DNA of 64,000 nucleotides. Origin: Harmonia axyridis (Eukaryota; Arthropoda; Insecta; Coleoptera; Coccinellidae). A program made the position numbers and the translations under genes. The notes beneath the pieces were generated by a model that was not told where the DNA came from, made no database searches, and saw only the letters and a program-made list of their open reading frames with translations. Shown here in pieces: positions 9,541 to 22,744 of this stretch (positions are counted from its first letter, which is position 1; each line of letters opens with the position of its first letter). The stretch lies in the NCBI RefSeq assembly GCF_914767665.1, contig NC_059504.1, positions 28,994,001-29,058,000 on the forward strand, given 5' to 3'.

Positions 9541-11988
9541 CTGATAAGACTTGTCCTATATATTGTAAAAAATGTCTGAAAGGATCAAATAAATTATTGT
9601 TATTGAACTATGATATTCAGGGAGTATTTGCAGGATTTGTTCCTTTCGGAAAAATCGCTAAAGTTATTTTGAAAAAGTTAACGAAATAGAAAAAATCTCT
9701 GTACCACTCAAAAATATGAGAGTACAGAAAATATATATTCAACTATGTAGTGATGAATGAGTACAGATAATGTGAGTATTATGTAAAGGAAAGGACAAAA
9801 GTTTAGTTTTTCATATCAATCTTAAAATGAATTTAATTTTGTTTGAAAGTGTTGTTTTTTTGTTAATGTTATTATAAAATTTTTCAAAAAGATGTTTCAA
9901 ATTTTTTCATCTTCCGGTGACCCAATATCGAGTCCAATATTAATTGTTTTTTCTGCAGAGTTGACTACTGTTATACGGCAAATTGGGTCTCTGCCTAGGG
10001 CGGCAGTTTGGCTAGCGACTTCTCTGCTTCACTACATGATTTTTTTACTCGTTTTTTTAGAATACAAATTATTGAAGGTTCTCTCATGAACAACAAATAT
10101 ACAGAGTGGTTCATTTGAAATAGACAAGTTCATTATATTTTCAGAATAACGGAAGATTAGACAATAAATAAAAATAAATACTACCATACACCATAAGATC
10201 GCTAGCTGTACAAAGCTAAAATTGAATCGTAGAATATGAATTTATTCCTTACTTTGAGTGAAAATGGACATTCTTTTAAAGGTTGGATTATCGATTAATC
10301 ATGCCTTCCTTTGCAAAGTTCCATCTAAAAATCCGACCGTACATGCGACAATCAGCCATAAGTATCTACCATCATTTTAAAATGAGATTGCTATTAAGCT
10401 CCCTTCACATGTAAATTAAGGCTCTCAGTTCGTCATCATGCACCAACTATAATATTTACATGTTGTTTCTCCTGGATTAGCGGTGTTGCAAGTTTCAATG
10501 AGTGCGTTCTTTCCGGTTGCACCGCCGTAGAAAATCCTATAGGGGTGCGAAACACTGACAACCCTTTTGGGCTCGCGTCGGGCGTTCCTTTTTGTATGGA
10601 CGCAGGCTGATTAATAGCTTAACGTACTTTCAACTATTTAACTTGGAATAATGGTCCATGACATTTTGATGATGTGCATTGTGATGAGAAAGGAGAATGG
10701 ACATGCTTGTTATGGGGTGTCTTGTGCTATTGGATCCGATATTTTTATATTCGAAAAAATGTATTTATTTTTTCACAATAAATACAAGTGAATAATTTTA
10801 ACCCTTCAACATGGGACGTCAATACATCAATAAAGTAAGTTAAGTAAGTATCATCAAATCGATAATAACTAAATGTCAATATAAATGGAGTCAAAATTTA
10901 AAATAAATTATAGTTCCAAACAGGCTAAATCTTAAAACATTGATAGTCAATATTCGAGTATAAGACAAATATTACACACATGACAAATTATGAAACTACT
11001 AAGAATGGCTGATCCAAACTCACTCATAGCGTAGAAGGCTTTTTTGTACAATTTTTTTTTTTTAATTCGTGTTTCAATCTATTTTTGTTCATGACTTTTA
11101 CGGTCAAAAGAAAAACCCTGATGCCCAAGATCGAGGAGATATTGACAAACCTGGATTTTCATCAACAGTATGGACCACAGCAGTATTATTGCCAGTTATT
11201 CTTGAGTCAACGCATACGGTTTTTTATCTTCTCATCACCTACTTGACATTTTCGATGAACTTGAAGTACTTAATTAAAGTTTTGCTAATTGTCACTTAAA
11301 AATTTCCATAATTTTTGTAGTGAATGCATTATTGAAGAATGTGTTTTGTTTCATTTTTATGTAATTTTCACAATCTTCACTTCATCATGTTATGGACATA
11401 ATTTTAACAATTTTTTATATAAGTAGCTGAAAACTAGAAATTTCAAAAGGGGTTCATACTACGTGGCTTTCTCGTGAGCTGTCAAAGTTCAACTACTCTA
11501 TACGGCGTTTTTTAAATGCCAACACTTTTTTGGATGAGTGAAGCAATCTCAAACTTTCCTCTGATTTACCACCATCCTTTACCTCATGAAATAATTCAAA
11601 ATACGTTTTTAAGCCTTCATTTTTGAATTTATAAAAACCGCATTTCCAGCCTTTGACAAGATTTTATTCAGATATTATTATATGATAATTCATGAAAAAA
11701 GCTTTGTTTATGCATATATTTATTATTCAAATCATGAACTAACCTGATTTTTTTTTCATTCCAGAAAAATTAATAAATAAGGACCAATGACGAATTCTCT
11801 AAAATTGAAAATAGTGAAAACCTCAAATGATGACCCCGAACGTGAAATATAGCGTACTTATTTTTGAACTGATCGCTGAAACGGTATATACTTCTCTTTA
11901 GAGTCAATTTATAAGAAACAATATGAATGCAATATGAAAATCATAATGAACATCCATTCATAATTTCATGATATGTAACTGGGAATAT
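9541..11988. other. intergenic, no gene seen; one GC-richer island
   Basis: Mostly AT-rich sequence. The segment 10480-10620 is clearly GC-richer and includes CCGGTTGCACCGCCG and TTTTGGGCTCGCGTCGGGCG. It has no long frame, tRNA boxes or transposon termini that I recognise. It could be a conserved regulatory element or an old SINE. The frame at 11069-11299 has no family features. Confidence 0.4.
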
Positions 11989-14605
11989 CAGGATGTTTCC
12001 AAATTCGAGGTGAACCTTGGAGGACGTGTTAGTATGACTCATTTGCTGTCGTTTGAGCTATATTTATTGATATCCAAAAATCAACAGTTTCCGAGATATT
12101 TTAGTTTTTGTGATTTTTAAAAGATTTTCCAACTTACTTCATTTTTCGTCAATTTTTTTCTACGATGACCAAGTTTGATTATAATTTTGGATTATTTTCA
12201 TCAGGAAAGGTTTTGATAAGTATAAAGAAAGCAAAACTATGCTGTATTTCCTGTTGAATAAGAATTTGTATGGTTTGAAAGAAGAAAGAAAGATAGATGT
12301 TTATTCGGAAAATTTCATACAAGATAAAAGAATTGAAAAAAACTTTTAGAATTAAAAAAAAAAAAGATTTCACAAATAAACATTAGTTCCCAACTAAAAC
12401 CGAAGTTGTGCGTGGGTGCTCATCCACTGTTGAAACAATCCTCTTCCCTACTCAATTAACTGTGCTAGAGCTAGAATGCAAACAAAATATCCGCAACAAG
12501 ACATGAAATCCAATAAAACCAGTGAGACACAGTATATGCTGTTATCCGGCATCATTAGTTGTTATCAATTTTTGTACGATCTTCCTATCTAGATCAAGCA
12601 TATATCTTTTGAAAATTTTCGTCAGGAGATTTATGCGGTTAATTTCACGTCTCAGGTAAGTAATTAAATATTCTATTACACATACTCAAATAGTTGTATG
12701 AGTGCTGCCCAATGTTTTTTCTTGCCGAAATCACTCTTGCCGAATCAATATTGCCGAAATGACTTGGAAGTTGGTGAATGAAGAGAAGAAAAATCAATTT
12801 CTAAGATCAACTTGCCTGCAACTTTCGAAATCCAGTATTTATACATGTCTAAATTATTTCAAAAACTTGCCAAATTCCTTCTTTATTACCTTAATAAGTT
12901 TCAGTTAGAATGCAGTCACTAGTTTCGTTTCAGCAATTTTTTTTCAAATAACCTTTTGAATGTTTGGCATAAAAATAGTGAATTTGTATAATCAAAAAGG
13001 ATCACAATATCTTTTTTACTTGCTATTCCTTATAAAGTATTTTATTATTCGGTACAAGATTATGTCGACGTTTATTAATGTTGAATATGTAGATATTCTT
13101 TTTGTGTAGGTATGGATAGTGGATACAGCAATGGAAATGCTTCCGAGGCCCAGAAAGATTACTTAAATTCCCAAACAGGCGTGTTCCTCACATGAGTGTC
13201 TTTTCATCAACCTACTGCAGATTTGCGGAAACAGATATGTACTGCGCAGAAGGCTAAAAACACCGGTGCCACAGAACTTCGAAACTTTGTAGATGAAGGT
13301 GAAGCAATATTGCAGGCAGTAGAAGATGCTTCTGTAATAAGTACACGTAAGACTGCCAGTGATCTTGGAATATCTCACAAACAAGTATGGTCGGTGCATC
13401 CCTATCACTACACTCCAGTACAAGGATTAGAAGATGGTGTCCATATGCTAGAAGACTCCAGTTTTCCGACTTATTTTGAACGCTGAGATAGGGAATGCTA
13501 TAGATTTTCATTGAGGATCCTATGAACAGACGAAGCAAGATATAGTAGGGAAGGTGTGACTAATTTTCACAACCTACATTATTAGTCGAACGTAAATCCG
13601 CATTTGATAAAGGAAACATCATTCCAAATGAAATTGAGCGTTGATATTTGGATAGGAGCAATAGCTATTTTTTTATAGGTCCTTATTATCTACCTGATAA
13701 TTTAAACGGAGAAAATTATCGAGAATTTTTGAGAACGAATATGAACAGCTTTTTGGACGAGGTTCCTTTGATTGACCGACGTGAAATTATTTTCCAACAG
13801 GATGGGTATCCCGCACAACATAGGCTGAACGTTCGTATGTTTTTAAACGAATTGTTGGATAGGTAGGGGAGTACCTATTTGGCCAACGAGAAGTCCAGAT
13901 CTAACACTGTTAAATTTTCATGTTTAGAGCAGTTTAAAAGATTAGTACATGAAAGGGAAATACATACATATCCACAACTTGGTGGAGAGAAAAGACGAAG
14001 CAGTGAATTTCAGGCAGAAAGTAGCAACTGAAGAAATTAGAAAGAGAGCACGTGCTTGTATATGGAATGGTGGAAGTCATTTTGAACATAATTTATGAAT
14101 ACATTCTCCAACGAAATTTTGAGTTCAATTGCAATAAAAAACTATTCAATTCGTTAGTTTCCTATCCCCTTTCAAATGAATATCTTCTGAAATGAAACTG
14201 GTGACTGCATTCTAACGAAAACTTTTTTAGGAAATACAGAGGGGATTTGGCAAGTTTTTTAAATAATTTTGTCATACATAAATTGTAGATTCGAAAGTTG
14301 CAGGCAAAATTATATTAGAAATCATATTGATTCTTATTCAACATCTAATACAGCATAGTTTTGCTTTTTTCATACATATCATATCCTTTTCTGATGAAAA
14401 TAATACAAAATTTTAATCAAACTTGGCCAACTTAGAAAAAATTGACGAAAAATTAAGTAAGGTGGGAAAACCTTTGAAAAACACAAGAACTCAAATATCT
14501 CGGAAACTGTTGATTTTCGGATATAAAATAATATGGCTCAAACAATAGCAAATGAGTGATACTAACATCTCCTCCAAGGTTCACGTCGAAGTTGGAAACA
14601 CCCTG
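11989..14605 (+). mobile_element. relic of a 2.6 kb TIR transposon with its own transposase gene
   Basis: The left end (CAGGATGTTTCCAAATTCGA) and right end (inverted CAGGGTGTTTCCAACTTCGA) form imperfect terminal inverted repeats of about 220 bp. A decayed DDE transposase lies between them, at about 13100-14100. A TA follows the right end. A second, right-truncated copy sits at 24981-25990, which confirms that this is a repeat family. With both TIRs and a transposase relic this looks like a dead, nearly complete element of the Tc1/mariner (IS630) superfamily. Confidence 0.8.
13100..14100 (+). pseudogene. IS630/Tc1-mariner-type transposase pseudogene
   Basis: Fragments in several frames align in order with an insect IS630-like transposase. 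First comes an N-terminal helix-turn-helix part (KTASDLGISHKQVW, then HPYHYTPVQGLEDG) at 13190-13486. Next is the catalytic-core segment FIGPYYLPDNLNGENYREFL with DEVPLIDRREIIFQQDGYPA (second catalytic D in QQDG) at 13648-13866. After 13866 a frameshifted remnant of the W-P-x-R-S-P-D-L block and C-terminus runs to about 14100. Stops and frameshifts rule out function. Confidence 0.8.
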
Positions 14606-14897
14606 TATGTATATCCAATAGTCCAACCTACCTTCTCTTCGTAAGTTTCTTCAAAAATGCTGTACTTCCAAAGTTTCCTAAATCACCACCAGAACCAGAA
14701 AATTCAAGAGGAATATCGAAAAAAAATACCCAATATTTTCGTGACCTCTAGAATTGAAGCTTTGGTGGAATAACAATTTCCATCTTTTCGCTAAATTTCA
14801 AGCTCATCGCATGATTAGGAATAATTTCAAGAAAAATATTGGAAAAGAAATTACCGATATTTTCGGAATTACACATCGGGTTGAGATTTTGCTTGTG

Positions 14898-15248
14898 CAG
14901 GGTGAGTCTTCGACTTTTATATATTTCAACCAAAGATTTCTGAGTTCAGAGGAAACACTTTTTTCCTTTACCATTTCTTCCGATTCACTTCGGTTGAAAA
15001 TATATAGGCTCTTGAAAATCCATAAAAAAATGTTATTTTCAGTTATATCTAGCCAACGGACTGGAATCGAAGTAATGATTTTCGGAATATAGTTTTTTAT
15101 TGATGTGATGAATCGTTTCCAAACATAAAATTCCATCCGGTCTGGTCAACTACAGAATTTCCCCTATACTAAGTGAGAAAAAATGGTGTTTCTCTTGACC
15201 TCAGGTATCTTCGGTTGAAATATATGTACAAGTAAAAGACTCACCTTG
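14898..15248. mobile_element. small palindromic MITE (about 351 bp)
   Basis: Left terminus CAGGGTGAGTCTTCGACTTT and right terminus (inverted) CAAGGTGAGTCTTTTACTTG continue into matching arms around ATATATTTCAACC. TA follows on the right. The interior frames (14754-15136) are by-products of the repeat and AT-rich sequence. Confidence 0.65.
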
Positions 15249-15508
15249 TATGTACAGAATAATAATTTCAACTTTTGTGCTCATTACCTTCGTTAGAAAC
15301 ATAACAAATTCAAGCGATATATCGAAAAATAACTATCCCCGCCTTAAAATTCAAAAATTACAGATCTTGCGACGTAAAGATGGAGCAATGGGTTTGGTGA
15401 AAGAGGGCTCTAAAATGAGGAAAGCTCCGACGATATGTTATGAGCAGCTCTTTGAGTGCTCATTCATATGTACGCCATTTGAACTGCTAAAGGCCACATA
15501 TACCTATA

Positions 15509-16898
15509 TCGGGTGTCCCAAGGTGAGTGGCCTATTAGATTATTATGGAAACTATTGATGGTAAAGATTTCAAATTTTGTGGATAGATATTTGGTTATGT
15601 AAGGTACATTTTTAAAATAATTTCACATTTCCAGTGTTGCCGGATGTACAACAATTTGGCAACAACTTTGTTATTTTAAATGGGACATCCGGTATTTCTA
15701 TTTTTTTATGATACTCCATAAAATATTAAATCTATTCACTCTTACTTTTCCATCCCTATCTTTAACGGTTTTTGAGTTGTTAATTATTTTTCGAAATTTT
15801 AGATCAAATTGGCGTATTACGAAAATGACTCTAGTTCGCTCAATATTTGAGATTTAAGTCAGAAATTTTGCAAGTCGTTAGATATTCATTTGATCTGTGT
15901 AACTGCTTTTGAATTATGGTTGTCAATAATACAGGACGGACCAAAAAAAATCATCATTTGCCAAGTTCCCAAATTGTAAAAAAGTCTATTTTTTCAAATT
16001 AGACACCCAGTTTATTTTTCAATTTTTGGAATCAGGACAACACACTCTACAATTTTTTTATTCATGTCCCTATACCTATCTCAACTGTATTCCGAGTTAT
16101 ATGCGTTTATTAGATTTCACATTGATTCAATAAGCGTTAATTTCTTTTGTATTGTTATTTTCTCTATGTCGTTCATAGATCGATATATCAATGAATCAGT
16201 TCAATCCATAAATGTCAAAATAAATAATTATTGCCTAACAGGTGTTTTGTTTCGAGGTTTTTCTATAAATAATGGCTCAAGAAAGATATACACATATAAC
16301 GCATATAACTCGGAATCCAGTGGAGATAGGTATAGGGACGTGAATAGAAAAATTGTAGAGTGTGTTGTACTGATTCCAAAAATTGAAAAATAAACTAGCT
16401 GTCTAATTTGAAAAAATAGACTTTTTTACAATTTTGTAACTTGGCAAATGATGATTTTTTTTTGGTCCGTCCTGTATTATTGACAACCATAATTCAAAAG
16501 CAGTGACACAGATCAGATCAATATCTAAGGACTTGCAAAATTTCTGACTTGAATCTCAAATATTGAGCGAACTAGAGTCATTTTCGTAATACGCCAATTT
16601 GATCTAAAATTTCTAAAAATAATTAATAACTCAAAAACCGTTGAAGATAGGGAAGAAAAGTAAGAGTGAATAGATCTAATATTTTATGGAGTATCATAAA
16701 AAAAAATCGAAATACCGGATGTCCCATTCAAAATAACAAAGTTGTTGCCAAATTGTCATACATCCGGCAACACTGGAAATGTGAAATTATTTTAAAAATG
16801 TACCTTACATGGCCAAATATCTATCCACAAAATTTGAAATCTTTACCATCAATAGTTTCCATAATAATCTAATAGGCCACTCACCTTGGGACACCCGA
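15509..16898. mobile_element. 1.39 kb near-perfect palindromic transposon
   Basis: Starts TCGGGTGTCCCAAGGTGAGT and ends with its inverse, flanked by TA at 15507-15508 and 16899-16900. The left arm 15509-16106 and right arm 16299-16898 are inverted copies over about 600 bp with few mismatches. Only about 190 bp in the middle is unpaired. Frames such as 16064-16393 span the centre and are not taken as genes. It is probably a non-autonomous derivative of a Tc1/mariner-superfamily element. Confidence 0.85.
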
Positions 16899-18050
16899 TA
16901 TATAAGCTTCGTAATTTTTTTCACATGTTGAAATTGATTTTATTTCTTATGTATACACCCAAGGAATTATCAATCGTTTTAAAATAGAAAATATTTTCTT
17001 TCATGTTACAAGTTTTTTGATTTGATAATTTTCAATAAAGCCCTTTTTCTTTCTATTCCAAATTGTAATTCTCATTGTGTTCGTTTCATGTAGTGATCCC
17101 CGTAGCAGAGAAAATATATACAATATTATATGAAATATCAAATTTATTCAACTCCATATACCTATTTCCCAGACAATCATCCTGTACTGAAGTAATGAGA
17201 AATCTTACTGAAATTAGACGTACATTTATGTATTCAAAAAAATCGATCTCCTTTCATTTTTAAGCATGCAGCTATTTTGGAACACAATAGTTGCATAGGA
17301 CTCAAAAATATGTTTTGTGATTTTCGTGAAATTCTATCTCTAAAAAAAATCTAGGAATCAAAAATGAGATTCCCACGAGATTTCACATGATTCACATTTC
17401 TTCAAGTCAATAGAATTATATAGAATTACATTATTTCCCAATAATTGAGGAAAGATCTTTCTTAAGAAACACTTAGAAGATTATGTACTTCTTAGTAGTT
17501 CTACATAGAGATTTTTCCTTACTAAGAAGTTATCTTCTCAGTGGTTCCATAAAAAGTTCAATTAGGCTATTTATCGGGAATTTAGGATTGGTTCCTAGGT
17601 TTCCTCAAAATTTCAATTTCAGGTCTTCTTTCTAGTAGGTAATATTCTTTAAGATGGATGGACACAATTCAGTATGACCACTTATTTCTATTAAGGGGTA
17701 TAACCCAATATTTGGCATCGTTTCGGGTACAGAACTGGTAAATTAAAAATATTCAGACTAAATGTTGAAAATATCAATAATGATTTTAAAATTAATCTTC
17801 AATATAATATTAGCTCCAGAACTTCCTTTAGGCAATAGATGGCTGTAGCGGTAAGAGGTAGTCGAAATAAATATTGTAAATATTTTATTGTCGGAATAAA
17901 TATTGTAGGTTTCATACAATAAGTTTAGGTATTTGTAAACATGAGGCCATCGAAATATAAATCGATTTGTGTGTGCATCATAAAGTTATTCTCGATTAAA
18001 CATGACAATTTTGAGCCAAATTTCCGTTATTTGCGGGGGGTTTTGATTTT
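16899..18050. other. intergenic, no gene seen
   Basis: AT-rich DNA. Small imperfect hairpins occur at 17440-17545 (for example ACTTCTTAGTAG pairing with a later TTACTAAGAAGT). The stretch 17820-18060 may be the decayed 5' end of the mariner copy that follows. No other support for a feature. Confidence 0.4.
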
Positions 18051-18059
18051 TTTCTTCAA

Positions 18060-18690
18060 TATAAATAAGCTACTGAGGTTCATCGAATGCTCTTAAATAC
18101 CTATGGTGAGGCCGTTAATGGTGAAAGAACGTACCGAGAGTGGTTTCAACGCTTCAAGAATGGTGATTTTGACGTCGAAGAACAGCATGGCGGTAGAAGA
18201 GAGAAGATTTTCGATGCAGAATTTGAGGAACTACAAACTCGTGTCAAACGCAACAGCAATTGGATATCATTGAGAGTGACGCAACAAACCATTTCAGAAG
18301 GCCTGACGGTCATGGGAATGATTCAGAAACAAGTAAATTGGGTGCCGTACAAGTTGAAGCCTAGATATGTTAAACGGCGTTTGTTTGCTTGTGAACAGCT
18401 GCTTGCAGGGCAAAGACGGAAGGGATTTCTGCATCGCATTGTGACTGGAGACGAAAAATGGGTTCATTTGTATAATCCCAAGCGTAGAAAATCATGGGGA
18501 TATCCTGGCAATGTTTCCACGTCAACGGTTAAACCTAATATTCACGGTTCCAAGATTATGGTCAGTTCGATAGATGATGGAAAGTAGTGGCCAGTGATGG
18601 ACAATGCTTTGAATCATAAATGTATAACCAGGTTTTTACAATGAAGCTTCGAATTTCGAAGAAAAACGGCGGAAGCAAAATTTTACGCCA
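18060..18690 (+). pseudogene. internally deleted mariner transposase
   Basis: The frame at 18087-18587 reads ATEVHRMLLNTYGEAVN, REWFQRFKNGDFDVEEQ, GMIQKQVNWVPYKLKPRYVK and FLHRIVTGDEKWVHLYNPK, the DNA-binding region and first catalytic aspartate (TGDEKW) of a mariner transposase. After SKIMVS the sequence jumps to the far C-terminal and 3' UTR part at about 18590-18690 (DNALNHKC, then KTAEAKFYA). The segment with the second and third catalytic aspartates is therefore deleted. It is the same family as the copies at 51775-52700 and 63245-64000. Confidence 0.88.
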
Positions 18691-18739
18691 ATGTATAATA
18701 TCATTTTTTGTTGTTTTGCTCACTAATCACTATTGAATT

Positions 18740-20110
18740 ATTTGAATTTCAATAAGTTTTGATCAAAATTTAAGTATTTGATTGATGGAGAAAAAACTAA
18801 GAAATAGTGCCACATTATGGTTTACTATTCTTCTGTCAACGCAAAATATCTCAACACCTTTCATTATATCCCACTCTCAACAGTTATCATCATTAGAAAA
18901 AAATCATTCTTGTATTAATTTATTCAATTTTATATAGAAAAATCTACCCTCAAATATTTACTCAGTTATCTAACTTTATAGACAAGCCGCCAACTATCGT
19001 TGGTTATCGACGCCCGTGAGCCTTTCAAATCACCATTCCTCCCGAGGGAAACTCCAGACACAATTCCCCAATCCACACACGACATACTCTCGAGTGTCAC
19101 AGATCCTCTTCGAATTAGTCCAAATAAAAACATATCATCTGTCCAATAAAAAGAACAAAACACCCTGAAGTATCATTTTTTAGACCTCAAATATTCCACA
19201 GATGATCCACATGGCGTGAAAGCTCCACCTCTAGCTCCACATCATGATACTTCACCGCGCACGTGTCTTGCGGATATTATCTAATAAAGAGCACGCGACT
19301 TCGCGCGTGTCGCTTGTAATGAAGCGAATTACGAGCTAAACAGTGTCACACCTCCGCTGGAAGTGCACATTGATATCAATTACGTCCTTCAGCGATTTTT
19401 GCGTTGGCTGATTGTTACAAGATAGGATAAAAAACCGTTATATTCTTGAGGGTGTTGGTTTAGGCCACATGAGTGGCTGGGAATATATGCAAAACTTTTT
19501 AATATGTAGAACTGGTTGGTCTTTGGAACAAAAGTGTGTTGCTAATTTTCCCATCGCATCATACATGAAGAAGAAGAACAAAACAATTTAGATCTTTATT
19601 GAAAGTGTATCAGTTACGAATTGAGTCTCTACATTTACTATCTTAACTATTGAGAATTCAATCAATTCATAATATTCGGGTATTTTCTGATATTCACATA
19701 ATATTTCTAGAAATTAAATTATTTCCCATTGTTGGTAAAAATAAAGTAGGATAATAATATGTAATTAGTGATAATGATATGAAAAAATGAGGAATTTATT
19801 GTAGTGAGTCAGGAGTTTTGTGCGCTCTTTCTTATTTGTATTTTCAAATTTAGCATAAAATTTCGAAGTGAACCTTCAAACTGTATTTCAATTTCAATTT
19901 TTTCGAGAAAAATGAAAAAGCAAAAATAAACTTCTGGGTTGTATTGCAGAATTTGTGGACTCCAGTCGATTGAAGTTTCAGTACTAATTTCAGGTGATTC
20001 TCAGCAACTCAGCTTGTGATTATTCTAAATTGATCTTGTGTTTTTTTCCTTCGTAAAAGTGTTACCTTACATACATACATAGACCTACCTATTTAGTTGT
20101 GCATGTTTAC
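18740..20110. other. intergenic with a GC-rich island (18960-19420)
   Basis: The segment 18960-19420 stands out in base composition and holds CGCGCACGTGTC (with a CACGTG E-box) and a CACGCG-ACTTCG-CGCGTG hairpin. A minus-strand frame at 18966-19163 runs through it without recognisable domain. It has no transposon termini or coding pattern, so a regulatory element is the likeliest reading. The remainder is featureless AT-rich DNA. Confidence 0.35.
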
Positions 20111-20116
20111 AAGTCT

Positions 20117-20800
20117 CAGTAGAGTAAGGGTGTGTTCTCAGTGAAAAAATTCGATGAAACTGGATCTGTTACAGATGTCTTGAGGCCCATTTATAATCGA
20201 AATGCACGCTCGACCGAAAATATTGATGCAATAAGCTGTAAGCTAAAGTGTTGAAGTAAATCCAAACTTATCCTTTCCTTGGCGCGCACAATATTTGAGC
20301 TCTCTTACGGCACACTATGACGTATTTTGCATGTAGATTTTAATTTCCATCCTTATAAGTGCAGTTGACACAAGAAATGAAGCCAGCTGACCATGGAATG
20401 CGTAGAACATATGCCGATTGGGTGGATGCTTGAACAACAAAGTTTGGATAACCATTTTTCGCATAGAATTTTCTTCAGCGTCGAAGCACATTTTTCACTG
20501 GATGACTATGTGAACAAGCATAATTCTCGCATATGGGACAGTGAAAAATCTCATTCAGAGACTATTACGTCCACAAAAAGTATCTATATGGTTTGCAGTT
20601 GAAGAAGGTATAGCTCAAACCGTCAATTCTCAACACTATAGCCAAGTGATTACCGATTCTTTTTGGTCAGAAATTAATTATATGGAACAAAAAAAGATTG
20701 GGGTTCCAGCAAGATACTGCAATAAGCCACACAACACGACCCTATTTGATGATATTGGAAGAAAAATTCCCAGGACGAGTAATTTTTTTCATTTTTGCGT
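20117..20800 (+). pseudogene. IS630-type transposase pseudogene (insect mariner-like family, distinct from the 13 kb one)
   Basis: Translated pieces in order are VKKFDETGSVTDVLRP, NRNARSTENIDA, LSYGTL-RILHVDF, MLEQQSLDNHF, SVEAHFSLDDYVNKHNSRIW and VNSQHYSQVITDSFW. This is the order of an insect IS630-like transposase from the N-terminal helix-turn-helix to the catalytic core. Stops and frameshifts interrupt it throughout. The related minus-strand relic at 57020-57620 shares the same blocks. Confidence 0.78.
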
Positions 20801-20849
20801 TGTGAATTGCCACCAAGACCTCCTTTGGATTATTTTCTAGGGTTAAGCG

Positions 20850-22744
20850 AAGGATCTTGTTTATACCGATAATCGTCAGAATATCGACGATCTGAGAAAT
20901 AACACCCGTTAAGTTAATGATGAGATACCTATTACCCAAAATTTGCCGGCGAGTCATTGAAAATTACCTCACAAGTATATAGTCCTATCGGAAAGGTTGA
21001 GATTAGAGGAAAAGAGAAAGTACGAACCATTTTTCCTTCGTCATTATAAACGATATCAATATGTAAAACTGATAATTATATGCCCTTAAATTATATACTT
21101 ATCGTAGAGAAAAACATTAAATATGAAACTTTACTTCCTGTGGTCAATTTAAGTGCAATCAGGGGTTCAAACTGGTTGATTGAGTTTGTTTCGACGAAAT
21201 TCCTATTCCCCATTATGTTGGATTTATGATGGACCCTCAAATTTCCATAATGCAACTTTTTTCATCAAATTTCACATATTCTCAACAGCTTTACCTAACC
21301 GTCCAGAAAACCAGTCCAGATGCCGTCTAAAATTCCAAACCACGTAAAAAACTCGTATGAAAATGCAGGCCAATCTGGCATGACATGTTGACACCTCGAT
21401 GACAAAAGAAACAACAAGGTGATATCTTCCGGTGATCAGTTGGCGACAATGATGAAAGTATACGCATCGCAAAATCTTTACACCTGAGTATTGTCGGGTT
21501 ATGTCATCTGAACTAATCTGAATTTGTGGGGAGAGCGTTGTTGTGTCACCGTTGAGTGGGAAAAGGTAAGGGTAGAACTAAGGGGATGGGAGATGAATTT
21601 GCTCCACGTTTTTGGAGAAAATTGTATTTCTGCATATTCCGCATTACATTATAGTGTAGTACATTACCAGCATATTCGGTCAAAAATGATTTCAAAATAG
21701 GACTTTTCGTCTTTTTTTGGTACGATGTAATCGTTAATAAATTATCAAGACCGGTTAGCATATTTTACCGTTTCAAGACAATTTTTTGGAGAAGGAACGT
21801 AGTGATAATGAAATTTCAAAATTCGGCATGAGGAGACATTTTATTATCCCTGTCAACAGATATAAGAGTTTGGAAAAAATTCAGGAAACAAACCAGTTTT
21901 TATTTTTGGATATATTCATACGATACTTATTCAAAAACAAATAATTCTATGAGACATAACTATGAAGTTCCTTTTCATGACCTCTTAAGCATGAATAACA
22001 TAAACATTTCTCCAGAAAAGTCATTTTATGAAAAAACGAATTAGCAAAATGTTTTTCAATAAGTTTAACATTCTGCAAAGAAATGGTATATTCCATATTC
22101 TAAAATATCTACTTCACCTTGCAATTAATTTGACATGAAACGTCAAGGTCAAATTTGAAACATTTTTTGATCCAGACTATTACCAAGGAGTTATTTCAGT
22201 GGATCTTTTGAAATGAGTCACCCTGTATAATCTATAATGTTGAATTTACATTTGCTAACCTTGTTCTCATTGGCCTGATGGCATAGGTAAATTATTTTGT
22301 CGACACCGAGGAGCCGAAAATAAAAAATATTCTTTATTTACGAAATAACGAAATAAATACATTAACAGTAATAAGTGCAATTGTTTATGGTAATGCTTAG
22401 TGTATTATTGGAATTCACTGAAACTAATTTAGCAGAAATTGGTCACCCTGCATATGAAAATCTTTAACTCCTACAATTTTTATCTAATTTCAATGGAATT
22501 TGGTGTGGATATTCAAATTAGGACCATACATAGTCTTAAAACCGGCACCTTTTCAATATTTCGGGGTTCATGAAATTTGGTATTGGTATTCGAGCCGAGA
22601 TATGGAGAAAGTGTAACTAGACCGAAAATATAATAGTGTGAAATGTTGAATTTTTAGTAGGGATGGACGAGGAAGGATAGTGCCACATCTATGACAGAAT
22701 ATTTTGATGGGGAATGAATCATTCAGTATGTTATTCTAAATATA
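20850..22744. other. intergenic, no gene seen; terminal fragments of other CAGGGTG-type repeats
   Basis: No supported gene. GAGTCACCCTGTATAA near 22220-22235 and GGTCACCCTGCATATG near 22440-22455 look like solo ends of the CAGGGTG-type repeats, pointing to more decayed elements here. The minus frames at 21272-21472 and 21546-21761 have no family features. Confidence 0.35.

Noticed and set aside
16064..16393. 109-codon plus-strand frame
   Set aside because: It spans the centre and inner arms of the palindromic element and has no protein motif.
17440..17545. Small hairpins as a possible miRNA precursor
   Set aside because: Stems are short (about 11 bp) and interrupted, with no further support.
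18966..19163. 65-codon minus frame in the GC-rich island
   Set aside because: No family, no splice or promoter support; the composition bias alone can create it.
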